DNA of 64,000 nt from Pleomorphomonas sp. PLEO (GTDB lineage Bacteria > Pseudomonadota > Alphaproteobacteria > Rhizobiales > Pleomorphomonadaceae). The notes under the pieces are model-generated. The model did not search any database, was not told where the DNA came from, and saw nothing but the letters and a program-made list of their open reading frames with translations. The stretch covers positions 4,400,001 to 4,464,000 of the forward strand of contig NZ_CP166625.1 in assembly GCF_041320595.1 (NCBI RefSeq), written 5' to 3'. Made by a program: the position numbers and the translations under genes. Positions 54,059-62,883 of this stretch are shown one piece after another (within the stretch, counting starts at the first letter, position 1; each line of letters begins with the position of its first letter).

Positions 54059-54196
54059 CGCTGGTTCCCGCCCGTCATGCAATCAATCCCCGGCATGCCG
54101 CTGAGCAATGCCGGAGAAGGTTTCGGAAAATCTTCGTCCACGCCGGACTTCCAAACGTGGAGCGCGAGGTTCTGGCCTATTTGGCCAGAACCCATA

Positions 54197-56089
54197 TCAG
54201 TTGGTGCTGCCGGCACCGATCGCCGCGTTCATCAGCGACTGGTTTACGGTGGTGCCGAACTCTTCCTGAGCTGCTCCGAGATATTGCCCGTAAAGGCCCT
54301 GCCCCACGGCCGTGGCAATCTTGTCGGCAATATCGACAGCCTCGCCGGCCCCTTCGGGCATCGGCGGGTTAACGACCTCGGCTACCGAAAGCACGACTCG
54401 GGTACCATCCGGTCCGGGGATGGCAGCGACATGCCCCTTCGGGCCGGCGAAGGCCGCGTTGACGCCATCAGCCCCAAGGCCGGCATCACCGGCCTGGCGT
54501 GTCACGCCCGAGGCGGTCTCGACCTCCACCGATGCCGTCTTGGCAAGATCGTCGATCGGCGTACCCGCCTTCAACGCCTTGACCATCTCGTCGGCTTTGG
54601 CCGTCAGACGGACCTGCGCCTCGGCGTCGGTCCAGGCGACGATCGCTTTGTCTTTCACTTCGTCGAGCGCCCGTTCGCGGCCCGGCGTCACCTTGGAGAC
54701 GTTGTACCAGATGAAGCCACGATTGATGGCCAGTGGCTCATTCTCGCCGCCTTCCTCAGCGGCAAAGGCCGCCTTCAGAAGTTCGGCCTGATCGGGCAGT
54801 CCGGCAACCGGCTGTCCCTCGGTGCTGTTGCCTTCACTATCGACCTGAGCCGTGACAAGCTTCAGCTTGAAACGGTTGGCGACTTCCTGCAGCGACGCAC
54901 CACCGGCCAGGGCATCCTCTACCTCGTCATGCACCTCCAGCACGGAGCGCTCGGCCGCCTTGGCGGCGATTGCCTTGCGGATCTCGGGAGCAACCTCGGC
55001 CTGCGTCTTCGTATGAGCCGGCTGAATCTCGGTGACGCGCAGCAGCACGGTACCGAATGACGACTTCACCGGCTCGCTCGGAACATTGAGCGAAAGACCG
55101 AAAGCGGCTCCGGCCACTGCCGGATCGAGCACCTTGTCGCGGGAGAGAAGGCCAAGGTCGACATCCTCGGGCTTTGAACCGGCGTCGGTGATAAGCTGGT
55201 CGAAGCTGGCACCGGCCTTGAGCTTGGCCTCCGCCGCCGTCGCTTCTTCCGGCGTCGCATAGAACAGCTGCTGGATGCGGCGCTGCTCGGGCGCGCCATA
55301 CTGATCCTTGGTGCGCGCGTATTCGCGGGACACTTCCTCGTCGGTCACCGACGAGGGATCGGCAACGGCGTCCGGTGTCAGGGCCAGTGCTTCGATGGCC
55401 CGGAATTCCGGCGCCCGGAAATCAGCCTTGTGCTCATCGTACCACTTGGCCAGCACGTCGTCGGCCGGCTTGCCGATCGGCTCCACCTGGGCGCGGGCCA
55501 GCGTGAGATAGCGGATATCGCGCGCCTCGTTCTGATAGCGGTAGATGGCGCCCACCATGGTCTTCGGCACGGTGAGGCCACCGACGAGACCGAGCGACAG
55601 CTGCCGGCTCAGTTCTTCCTTGCGCCGCTGGGCGATGAACATCGCCTCGTTGAGGCCGTTCTGACCAAGAAGCTGCGTGAAATAGTCGCGGTTGAAGCTC
55701 TGGGCGCCTGGCGCCCTCAACTGCGGATCGTCGGCAATCCCTTGTGCGAGACGCTCGTCGGAGACACCGAGCCCAACTTCGGCGGCCATGTCGGCCACGG
55801 TGGCGTCGGCCATCAGCGTCCCGAGCGTCTGTTGCGGCAGGCCGATGGAGCGGGCCAGGTCGGGCGTCAACGCTTGGCCGATCTGACGCGACAGCGCCTG
55901 CGACTGCCGCTGATAGGCACGCTGAAATTCGCCAAGCGTAATCGTGGTATTACCTACGGTAGCGAGCGTATCGGAATGCGAAGCTCCGAGGCGGGAGCCA
56001 ACGCCCCAGCCGATGAAGGACAGCGTCAACAGGCCCAGAAAGATCTTCGCGGGAAGCTTGTTCGCCCCGCGGCGCATTGAATCAAGCAT
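54197..56089 (-). CDS. ppiD: PpiD-type peptidylprolyl isomerase, SurA-N
   Basis: Inner-membrane-anchored periplasmic chaperone for envelope proteins. 630 residues: a single N-terminal membrane helix (KIFLGLLTLSFIGWGVGSRLG), a SurA_N-type chaperone region (about 35-190 including FQRAYQRQSQALSRQIG), a parvulin PPIase domain (about 250-370, with QRRIQQLFYATPEEATAAEA in part), and a second, poorly conserved parvulin-like part after 480. Typical position upstream of trpD in this order and divergent from tpiA. Its UPF0114 neighbour lies upstream on the same strand. Confidence 0.9.
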   Translation of the reverse strand: MLDSMRRGANKLPAKIFLGLLTLSFIGWGVGSRLGASHSDTLATVGNTTITLGEFQRAYQRQSQALSRQIGQALTPDLARSIGLPQQTLGTLMADATVADMAAEVGLGVSDERLAQGIADDPQLRAPGAQSFNRDYFTQLLGQNGLNEAMFIAQRRKEELSRQLSLGLVGGLTVPKTMVGAIYRYQNEARDIRYLTLARAQVEPIGKPADDVLAKWYDEHKADFRAPEFRAIEALALTPDAVADPSSVTDEEVSREYARTKDQYGAPEQRRIQQLFYATPEEATAAEAKLKAGASFDQLITDAGSKPEDVDLGLLSRDKVLDPAVAGAAFGLSLNVPSEPVKSSFGTVLLRVTEIQPAHTKTQAEVAPEIRKAIAAKAAERSVLEVHDEVEDALAGGASLQEVANRFKLKLVTAQVDSEGNSTEGQPVAGLPDQAELLKAAFAAEEGGENEPLAINRGFIWYNVSKVTPGRERALDEVKDKAIVAWTDAEAQVRLTAKADEMVKALKAGTPIDDLAKTASVEVETASGVTRQAGDAGLGADGVNAAFAGPKGHVAAIPGPDGTRVVLSVAEVVNPPMPEGAGEAVDIADKIATAVGQGLYGQYLGAAQEEFGTTVNQSLMNAAIGAGSTN

Positions 56090-56241
56090 TATGTCGTCCG
56101 TCTCGGGGGCGCGCGCGCCCGTCCATCCCAGTCACGCCATCGGTCTCGCAGGGACCGCTTTGGCGCGCGGGATCATAGGGGCGACGGCCTCATGCCGCAA
56201 GCGCCGGTTTTGCCTGATAAACCGCCGAAATCCAGCCTCGT

Positions 56242-56742
56242 TCAATGCTTGGCCATGATCTTGTCGAGCACGCCGAGCATCAGCGCCGACGCCACGAAGG
56301 TGATATGCATGATCACCTGCCACATGATCTGCGGCTCGGTGTACTGACTGGCGTTCAGGAATACCTGCAAGAGATGGATCGAGGAGATGGCAACGATCGA
56401 TGAGGCGACCTTGATCTTCAGGCTACCGCTATCGAGTTTGCCGAGCCAGTGAAGCTCGGCTTCGTGGTTGTCGAAACGTCCGACGAAGTTCTCGTAAGAA
56501 GCGATCATCACCATGACGAGGAGGCTGGCAACGAGCGCCGCGTCGATCAAGCCGAGCATGGCGAGAATCATCTCTGCCTCGTCATAGACGAAGACGTTGC
56601 CGATGACCTTCCAGAGCTTGACTCCAAAGGATAGACCGTAGACGGCGAGCGCCACCGAAAGCCCCATGAGGAAGACCACGAGAATCCAGCGGCTTCCCAG
56701 AATGATGCGCTCAACGACGCTCTCGAGTGCCTTCATAGTCAA
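56242..56742 (-). CDS. UPF0114/YqhA-type membrane protein
   Basis: 166 residues with four membrane helices (SRWILVVFLMGLSVALAVYG, MILAMLGLIDAALVASLLVMV in part, VASSIVAISSIHLLQVFL, IMHITFVASALMLGVLDKI). EIILGSRWILV and YENFVGRFD are family signatures. Start MTMKALESVVERI. Role unknown. Divergent from tpiA with a 150-base gap, and 152 bases before ppiD. Confidence 0.85.
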   Translation of the reverse strand: MTMKALESVVERIILGSRWILVVFLMGLSVALAVYGLSFGVKLWKVIGNVFVYDEAEMILAMLGLIDAALVASLLVMVMIASYENFVGRFDNHEAELHWLGKLDSGSLKIKVASSIVAISSIHLLQVFLNASQYTEPQIMWQVIMHITFVASALMLGVLDKIMAKH

Positions 56743-56892
56743 TAGCCCTTGCTAGCGTTTCGCACTTGCCGGATATAAATGCGCTTGCGGGTTTTCGCCT
56801 ACAAGATCATCTTCCAGGCCGCTCAGAGGATTCACGCCGGGCCCGGTTCGGGATGATCCACGCCCACGAACGCATATCGAAGGAACGAGAGC

Positions 56893-57636
56893 ATGTCGGT
56901 CAAGCCGCTGGTTGCCGGAAACTGGAAAATGAACGGCCTCAAGGACTCTGTCGCCGAATTCGAGGCCATTGCCGCCGGCTATGACGCCGCCCTCAAGGCC
57001 AAGGCCGAGCTGGCCATCTGTCCGCCCTTCACCCTCGTCGCCGCGTTCGCCCAGAAGGGCGTCCTGCCAGTCGGTGGCCAGGACTGCCACGCCAAGGTCT
57101 CGGGTGCCCATACCGGCGATACCTCGGCCGAGATGCTGAAGGATGCCGGCGCCACCTACGTCATCGTCGGCCACTCCGAGCGCCGCACCGACCACGCCGA
57201 GACCGACGCCATCGTCAAGGCCAAGACCGAAGCCGCCTGGCGCGCTGGTCTGATCGCCATCGTCTGCGTCGGCGAAACCCACGCTGAACGTACCGGTGGC
57301 AAGACGCTCGACGTCGTCGGCACCCAGGTTGCCGGTTCGCTGCCCGACGGGACGACGGCTGCCAACACCGTTATCGCCTACGAGCCGGTTTGGGCTATCG
57401 GCACCGGCCTGACGCCGACCGCCGCCGACGTCAAGCAAGTGCACAACTTCATCCGCAAGGAACTGGTCAGGCGCTTCGGCGCTGACGCCAACGGCATCCG
57501 CATCCTGTACGGCGGTTCGGTGAAGCCCTCGAACGCCGCCGAGCTGATGGCCGTCGAGGACGTCAACGGCGCGCTGGTTGGCGGTGCTTCGCTGAAGGCC
57601 ACCGATTTCCTTGGCATCGCCGCCGCTTATAAGTGA
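56893..57636 (+). CDS. tpiA: Triosephosphate isomerase
   Basis: Interconverts DHAP and glyceraldehyde-3-phosphate. 247 residues: [11 protein letters not shown] (catalytic Lys), VIVGHSERR (catalytic His), [11 protein letters not shown] (catalytic Glu with loop 6), and [10 protein letters not shown] near the end. Strong family start [12 protein letters not shown]. Divergent from the UPF0114/ppiD side; a 14-bp hairpin follows 7 bases after the stop. Confidence 0.97.
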   Translation: MSVKPLVAGNWKMNGLKDSVAEFEAIAAGYDAALKAKAELAICPPFTLVAAFAQKGVLPVGGQDCHAKVSGAHTGDTSAEMLKDAGATYVIVGHSERRTDHAETDAIVKAKTEAAWRAGLIAIVCVGETHAERTGGKTLDVVGTQVAGSLPDGTTAANTVIAYEPVWAIGTGLTPTAADVKQVHNFIRKELVRRFGADANGIRILYGGSVKPSNAAELMAVEDVNGALVGGASLKATDFLGIAAAYK

Positions 57637-57643
57637 CAAGATC

Positions 57644-57681
57644 GGCTCCGGCGCGCTTCTCCCACAAAGCGCACCGGAGCC
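57644..57681 (+). terminator. Hairpin after tpiA
   Basis: GGCTCCGG-C-GCGCTT (57644-57658) pairs with AAGCGC-A-CCGGAGCC (57667-57681): 14 bp with one C/A mismatch, 8-base loop. Followed by CCTGATGTTTGG, only weakly T-rich. Confidence 0.55.
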
Positions 57682-57946
57682 CCTGATGTTTGGATACCGC
57701 CAGGAGGGCGGGTCGCCACCCCTCTCTCCAGCTTTTCCCAAGAACGCGGGAAAAGAGTTTGTCGAGACGGCATGCCCCCTCCGGGCTGGGCTGACGGATC
57801 GATGGTCGGTCTCTCGCCGAAGTGCGAGCGGCCGCGCCTTTTCCCATTTGGGGATGGGCGAAGAGGGGTAAATCTAGCGAATAAGTGGAAAGACCGATAA
57901 TAGGTCTTCCAGAGGCCTCGGGCCGCTCGCATAGGACCATGCCCCC
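57682..57946. repeat. Palindrome-rich intergenic region tpiA-pyrC
   Basis: Holds CTTTTCCC/GGGAAAAG (57732-57739, 57748-57755), CCCAT/ATGGG near 57845, and several shorter GC repeats. Open frames exist on both strands but show no ribosome site or protein-like pattern, so they are not annotated. Looks like a REP/BIME-type extragenic repeat cluster; a genome-wide copy count would decide. Confidence 0.4.
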
Positions 57947-59278
57947 ATGACTTTCGACACCGTCCTCAGAAACGGAACCGTCGTCAACCACGACGGAAAC
58001 GGCCAGCGCGACATCGGCCTTAGCAACGGTCGGATAGCCGAGATCGGCGATCTCGCCCAGGCTTCGGCCGGCGAGACGATCGATTGCACTGGCCTCACGA
58101 TCTTGCCCGGCGTTATCGACAGCCAAGTACATTTCCGCGAACCGGGCGCCACCCACAAGGAAGACCTCGAGACCGGCTCTCGTGCCGCTGTCATGGGCGG
58201 GGTGACGGCCGTCTTCGAGATGCCCAACACCAACCCGCTGACGACCACCGCCGAGCGCCTCGCCGACAAGGTAGCAGCCGGAACGCATCGCATGCACTGC
58301 GATTTTGCCTTCTGGGTGGGCGGCACGCACGGCAACGTGCGCGACATTCCGGAACTCGAACGCCTGCCGGGCGCAGCTGGAATCAAGGTGTTCATGGGCT
58401 CCTCGACCGGCGATCTGCTGGTTGCCGATGACGAGGGCGTCGCCGCCATCCTCGGCGCCACGCGCCGCCGCGCCGCCTTCCACTCGGAAGACGAGGCCCG
58501 GCTGAACGAGCGCAAGCCGTTGCGTGTGGTTGGCGACCCGTCAAGTCACCCCGTGTGGCGTGACGTCGAGGCGGCATTGCAATCGACCCGGCGCCTGGTC
58601 CGTATCGCCCGCGACAAGGGCGCGCGGATCCACGTGTTGCATATCTCCACCGGTGAGGAGATCGATTTCCTGAAGGGCCATAAGGACGTCGCCACAGTCG
58701 AAGTAACGCCACATCATCTGACGCTCACCGAAACCGACCATCAACGGCTCGGCACCCTTGTCCAGATGAACCCGCCCGTGCGCTCAGCCGCCCATCGTGA
58801 TCGTATCTGGTGGGGTGTCGCGCAGGGCATCGCCGACGTGCTCGGCTCGGATCATGCGCCTCATACCCTCGAAGAAAAGGCAAAGACTTACCCTGACAGC
58901 CCTTCCGGTATGACGGGCGTTCAGACGCTGGTGCCAATCATGCTCGATCACGTCAACGCGGGTCGGCTGACGCTGCAGCGCTTCGTGGATCTCAGCTCGG
59001 CCGGGCCAGCCCGCACTTTCGGAATGGCCCGCAAGGGGCGGATCGCCGTCGGCTACGACGCCGACTTCACCGTCGTCGACATGAAGCGCCGCGAAACCAT
59101 TCGTAACAGCTGGATTGCCTCGCGCTGCGGCTGGACGCCTTACGACGGCGTCGAAGTCACCGGCTGGGCGGTCGGCACTATTGTGCGGGGGCGGACGGTG
59201 ATGTGGGAGGGCGATCTCGTGACGCCATCCGCAGGCGAGCCCGTTCGCTTCCTTGAAGCGTTGCCGAGGGGAACCTGA
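57947..59278 (+). CDS. pyrC: Dihydroorotase-like amidohydrolase (PyrC type I)
   Basis: Cyclic-amidohydrolase barrel, 443 residues. Seen: [15 protein letters not shown] near residues 55-68, [21 protein letters not shown] (in parts), [36 protein letters not shown] and [13 protein letters not shown] with catalytic Asp. The first His of the metal motif HxH is Gln60 (QVH), a change I recall in alphaproteobacterial relatives. So it may be a true dihydroorotase variant, an inactive partner of aspartate transcarbamoylase, or another hydantoinase-like enzyme. moaC follows, 1 base after. Confidence 0.85.
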   Translation: MTFDTVLRNGTVVNHDGNGQRDIGLSNGRIAEIGDLAQASAGETIDCTGLTILPGVIDSQVHFREPGATHKEDLETGSRAAVMGGVTAVFEMPNTNPLTTTAERLADKVAAGTHRMHCDFAFWVGGTHGNVRDIPELERLPGAAGIKVFMGSSTGDLLVADDEGVAAILGATRRRAAFHSEDEARLNERKPLRVVGDPSSHPVWRDVEAALQSTRRLVRIARDKGARIHVLHISTGEEIDFLKGHKDVATVEVTPHHLTLTETDHQRLGTLVQMNPPVRSAAHRDRIWWGVAQGIADVLGSDHAPHTLEEKAKTYPDSPSGMTGVQTLVPIMLDHVNAGRLTLQRFVDLSSAGPARTFGMARKGRIAVGYDADFTVVDMKRRETIRNSWIASRCGWTPYDGVEVTGWAVGTIVRGRTVMWEGDLVTPSAGEPVRFLEALPRGT

Positions 59279-59279
59279 G

Positions 59280-59762
59280 ATGGCCTCTCCCCTCAGCCAC
59301 CTCGACGAAAAAGGCGCCGCCCATATGGTCGACGTCAGCGACAAGACAAGCACAGCCCGCACGGCCATCGCCGCCGGAAAGGTCGTGATGAGGGCTGAAA
59401 CGCTGGCGCTGATCATCAAGGGACGGGCACCAAAGGGCGATGTCATCGCCACCGCCCGCCTCGCCGGGATCATGGCGGCCAAGAAGACCTCCGACCTCAT
59501 TCCGCTTTGTCATCCGCTGCCAATCAGCAAGGTGGCGATCGACATCACGCCCGACCCCACCTTGCCTGGCCTCGAGATCACTGCCATCGTGCGCTGTACC
59601 GGCAATACCGGCGTGGAGATGGAGGCGCTGACCGCCGTTTCCGTTGCCTGCCTCACCGTCTATGACATGGTAAAGGCAGCCGAGAAGGGCGTTCACATTG
59701 AGGCCATCCGTCTTCTTGAAAAGGATGGCGGCAAGTCGGGCCGCTGGCTCGCTGTCTATTGA
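59280..59762 (+). CDS. moaC: Cyclic pyranopterin monophosphate synthase
   Basis: Second step of molybdenum cofactor synthesis. 160 residues from ATG 59280 ([22 protein letters not shown] in parts). Conserved [27 protein letters not shown] (in parts), [13 protein letters not shown] and LTVYDMVKA, with KSG-R near the end. One base after the pyrC-like stop and 51 bases before moeA, so the three are likely co-transcribed. Confidence 0.96.
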   Translation: MASPLSHLDEKGAAHMVDVSDKTSTARTAIAAGKVVMRAETLALIIKGRAPKGDVIATARLAGIMAAKKTSDLIPLCHPLPISKVAIDITPDPTLPGLEITAIVRCTGNTGVEMEALTAVSVACLTVYDMVKAAEKGVHIEAIRLLEKDGGKSGRWLAVY

Positions 59763-59813
59763 AGCGAGTTTGACATTTGAATCCCGGTGAAGGCTGGTGC
59801 CGGATAGATGTGA

Positions 59814-61052
59814 ATGTCGGAGCCGAACCACGAGTTAAGCCGGGGCGCGATGACACTGATACCCGTTGATGACGCCCAAGCGGCACTGCTCACCGACATC
59901 GTGCCGACCGAAGCGGAATGGGTGGATCTCGCAGCAGCCGGCGGCCGGACGCTTGCCGCCAACCTTGTTGCCTTGCGCACCCAGCCGCCAGCCAGCCTTT
60001 CGGCCATGGACGGCTACGCCCTTGGTGCGCCAGCGACCTCGGACGATTGGTTCGCCGTTGTCGGTGAGGCCGCCGCCGGCCACGGCTTCGATCGGCCGCT
60101 CGGTCAAGGCGAGGCCGTCCGCATCTTCACCGGAGCGCGGGTTCCGGGCGGCGCCGACCGAGTGGGCATCCAGGAGGATGCCGAACGTCAGGACAATCGC
60201 GTCCGCTTCGTCAGTCCGCCTTCCGCGGGCGCCAACATCCGTCAACGCGGCATCGATTTCACCGAGGGGGAAACGGGGCTGTTGACCGGCACCGTGCTCG
60301 GCTTCGGCGCGCTGGGACTTGCCGCGGCCATGAACCACGCCCGTCTGCCGCTACGGCGTCGTCCGCGCGTCGCGCTGATCGCCTCTGGCGACGAATTGGC
60401 GGCGCCGGGGACAGCCACCATGCCCCACCAGATCGTCGCTTCATCGACCATAGCACTTGCCAAACTGACCGAGGATGCCGGCGGTGAGGCCGTTGACCTG
60501 GGCATCGCCCCCGACGATCTTTCCGCGCTTCGAAGCTACATCCGGATGGCGCAGACCGACGGAGCCGACATCGTCGTGGTGATCGGTGGCGTGTCTGTGG
60601 GAGACCATGATCACACCCGCTCCGCTTTCGCCGCCGAAGGGATGGAGCCAGGCTTCTGGAAGATCGCCATGCGGCCGGGCAAGCCGCTGATGCATGGCCG
60701 CCTTGGCCGTGTCCATGCTCTTGGACTCCCCGGTAACCCGGTCTCGACTTTGGTTGCCGGCATGATTTTCCTCGCCCCGCTTATTCGGGCGATGCTTGGC
60801 AGAGCCGATGTGCTGCCTAGTGTCGAAAAGGCCATTCTCAAGGCGCCTCTTCGCCCGAACGACATGCGTCGCGACTTCCTGCGTGCCCGCCTAGCCGTCG
60901 ACGCGGGGCGCCTCGTGGTTACGCCTGTTGCCAGCCAGGACTCCTCGCTTTTGTCGATGATCGCAGCGGCCAACGCCCTGATCGTGCGCCGCGAATTTGC
61001 GCCGGCCGTGGAGGCGGGAGACGAGGTGGACGTCCTGCGGATCGTGGGCTGA
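59814..61052 (+). CDS. moeA: Molybdopterin molybdenumtransferase
   Basis: Inserts molybdate into molybdopterin. 412 residues from ATG 59814: N-terminal part with QPPASLSAMDGYAL, RIFTGARVPGGADRV and central MoCF domain with GDELAAPG and VVIGGVSVGDHD, then KPLMHGRLGRVHALGLPGNPVS (in parts), and a C-terminal small domain. A later start at 59850 (MTLIPVDD) is possible. Follows moaC as in the usual moaC-moeA pair. Confidence 0.95.
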   Translation: MSEPNHELSRGAMTLIPVDDAQAALLTDIVPTEAEWVDLAAAGGRTLAANLVALRTQPPASLSAMDGYALGAPATSDDWFAVVGEAAAGHGFDRPLGQGEAVRIFTGARVPGGADRVGIQEDAERQDNRVRFVSPPSAGANIRQRGIDFTEGETGLLTGTVLGFGALGLAAAMNHARLPLRRRPRVALIASGDELAAPGTATMPHQIVASSTIALAKLTEDAGGEAVDLGIAPDDLSALRSYIRMAQTDGADIVVVIGGVSVGDHDHTRSAFAAEGMEPGFWKIAMRPGKPLMHGRLGRVHALGLPGNPVSTLVAGMIFLAPLIRAMLGRADVLPSVEKAILKAPLRPNDMRRDFLRARLAVDAGRLVVTPVASQDSSLLSMIAAANALIVRREFAPAVEAGDEVDVLRIVG

Positions 61053-61062
61053 GATACGGGCT

Positions 61063-62655
61063 TTAGGACAACGCATCCTCGATCGGGCGCCCCGAAGGAT
61101 CAAACAACTCCGGCAACGATTCGCCCTGGCTCGCCACTCGATTGCGCCCCCGCTTCTTCGCGGCATAGAGGGCAAGGTCGGCACGTTCGATGGCCTCCTG
61201 AGCTCGCCCACCTGAAACAACCAGAGCAAAGCCGATACTGACCGTGACGTGGCCGTATCGGGAATCCGGATGAAGGATATGCAGTTCCTCAATCGAGTGA
61301 CGCAACGCTTCAAGGCGATTGAGAACGCTTCCGGCGCACGTGTCCAACAATACGAGCGTGAACTCCTCCCCCCCGTAGCGCGCGGCAATCTCTTCGCCAC
61401 TCACCGAGGTCTTCAGGGTTTTGCCGACCGTTTGCAGCACGGAATCGCCGGTGCCGTGGCCGAACCGGTCGTTGAAGAGTTTGAAATGATCAATGTCGAT
61501 CATGGCAATCGAAAAGCCGGCGCCGGTGCTTTCAAGGCTTTCGTCGCAATGATCCAGGTGAACCTCGAGCGCACGCCTGTTCGCAAGGCCAGTTAGGGCA
61601 TCGGTAAAGCTCGCAAGCTCAAGCTTGTCGATCATCATGTTGAGGGTCGACGATAGAATTGCAAACTCAGAAAATGGCGACCGGGTTGTTACACGTTGGC
61701 TATGATTTCCAGCAGTAATAAGGCTGGCGAAGGATGTTATTTGCCGGAGGCTTCGCAGAACCAGGAACTCAAGGGCGATCAACAGGACCGCAGCCATCAA
61801 AAAGGTTTCCAGGCAACCCAAAGCAATCACCTCCACCATTTCTCGATGGGCCGCGGTGTATATTTGGCCGATGGGGACGGAAAATATGACGCGCCCAGCC
61901 GCCATGGGCAGCTTCATAACGCCAACCAAGGTCGAACTCTTGTTCTGGGTGCCGTGGATAATAATGCCGGTATCCGCTAAACGGGCTTGGCTCAGTGTTT
62001 GTTCATCAAAGGGCAGCGCTTCCTTATCGAACACAGCCTTGTCCAAAATTTCACCTTGCCCATTCATGAGAATGGCTTGGGCGACAGGAAGCTGAAACTG
62101 CTGAAAAGTCTGCCGCTTCATCGACGCAACATCGAGCGTCACCAGAACCACAAAGGATATTGTGCCCTCATATCGTACAGCGCGCGCCGAAACGACAGTG
62201 ATTTGATTATTGACCTTGCTGATTTGCAGGTCACCCCACGCAATACCCTCGGATTGCGAGCTTTCCTTGAAATACTGCCGCTCTGAAAATGAAAGGTTGA
62301 TAGCCTTGGCCTCAGACCCGCAATAGGCGATGCCTTGTGGCGTCAGCAAAGCTATAGCCTTCACTCGCTCGTGGGCCGCGACGACTTTCTGTAAGGTCCT
62401 GTTACACTGCTCTGGCGAACTGAACCGCAAGGAATCGATCAACGCCACTGTCGAAGAGAGATTTTCCAGTTCAGCCTTCGCTCCGACGAACAAGTCTTCC
62501 GTGCGATCTACCGAGAGTTGAACACTCTGCTCCGCTGTGGCGAGGGCCGTGCGCATATTCTTTTCAGCGACAAGGATCTGATTTACCAGAAACGGTACCA
62601 GGCTGAGGCCGATCAGGACAATTATCACTAGCCGTATACGCATATATCGTCCCAT
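61063..62655 (-). CDS. Membrane-bound diguanylate cyclase with dCACHE-like sensor
   Basis: Makes cyclic di-GMP from GTP. 530 residues from ATG 62655 (a TTG 36 bases upstream is possible): membrane helix (RLVIIVLIGLSLVPFLV), periplasmic dCACHE-like domain (about 30-260, with FSERQYFKESS), second helix (ALGCLETFLMAAVLLIALEF), HAMP-like linker, then GGDEF with ARYGGEEF as active site and a MIDIDHFKLFNDRFGHGTGD substrate segment. The inhibitory RxxD site is absent (S..E). Base composition looks lower in GC than the genes around. Divergent from the amidase. Confidence 0.9.
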   Translation of the reverse strand: MGRYMRIRLVIIVLIGLSLVPFLVNQILVAEKNMRTALATAEQSVQLSVDRTEDLFVGAKAELENLSSTVALIDSLRFSSPEQCNRTLQKVVAAHERVKAIALLTPQGIAYCGSEAKAINLSFSERQYFKESSQSEGIAWGDLQISKVNNQITVVSARAVRYEGTISFVVLVTLDVASMKRQTFQQFQLPVAQAILMNGQGEILDKAVFDKEALPFDEQTLSQARLADTGIIIHGTQNKSSTLVGVMKLPMAAGRVIFSVPIGQIYTAAHREMVEVIALGCLETFLMAAVLLIALEFLVLRSLRQITSFASLITAGNHSQRVTTRSPFSEFAILSSTLNMMIDKLELASFTDALTGLANRRALEVHLDHCDESLESTGAGFSIAMIDIDHFKLFNDRFGHGTGDSVLQTVGKTLKTSVSGEEIAARYGGEEFTLVLLDTCAGSVLNRLEALRHSIEELHILHPDSRYGHVTVSIGFALVVSGGRAQEAIERADLALYAAKKRGRNRVASQGESLPELFDPSGRPIEDALS

Positions 62656-62883
62656 GGACCAAAAAAAGATCGACCAAGCTAGGCTAAACAAGCAAAGGCC
62701 ACCCTAACTCTTGTAGGTAAATGATTGTCTTCCGCGATATTTCAGATTGAAAATATTCGTGGCACCTCTGAGGCTAAGAACCTCAGACGATCATGGTAAT
62801 GGAACGCCCATCTGAATGGGGTTGTCCGTGTCCCGCGAATCGTGGTCATTCGACCCGCGAATACACGGCCATATTGCAAAATC

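Noticed and set aside
52520-55060. Long open frame opposite trpC, trpD and ppiD
   Set aside because: It crosses three well-supported minus-strand genes and has no domain or ribosome site; an antisense shadow.
57627-57932. Minus-strand open frame after tpiA
   Set aside because: It covers the palindrome-rich gap; no start signal or recognisable domain. More likely repeat DNA than a gene.
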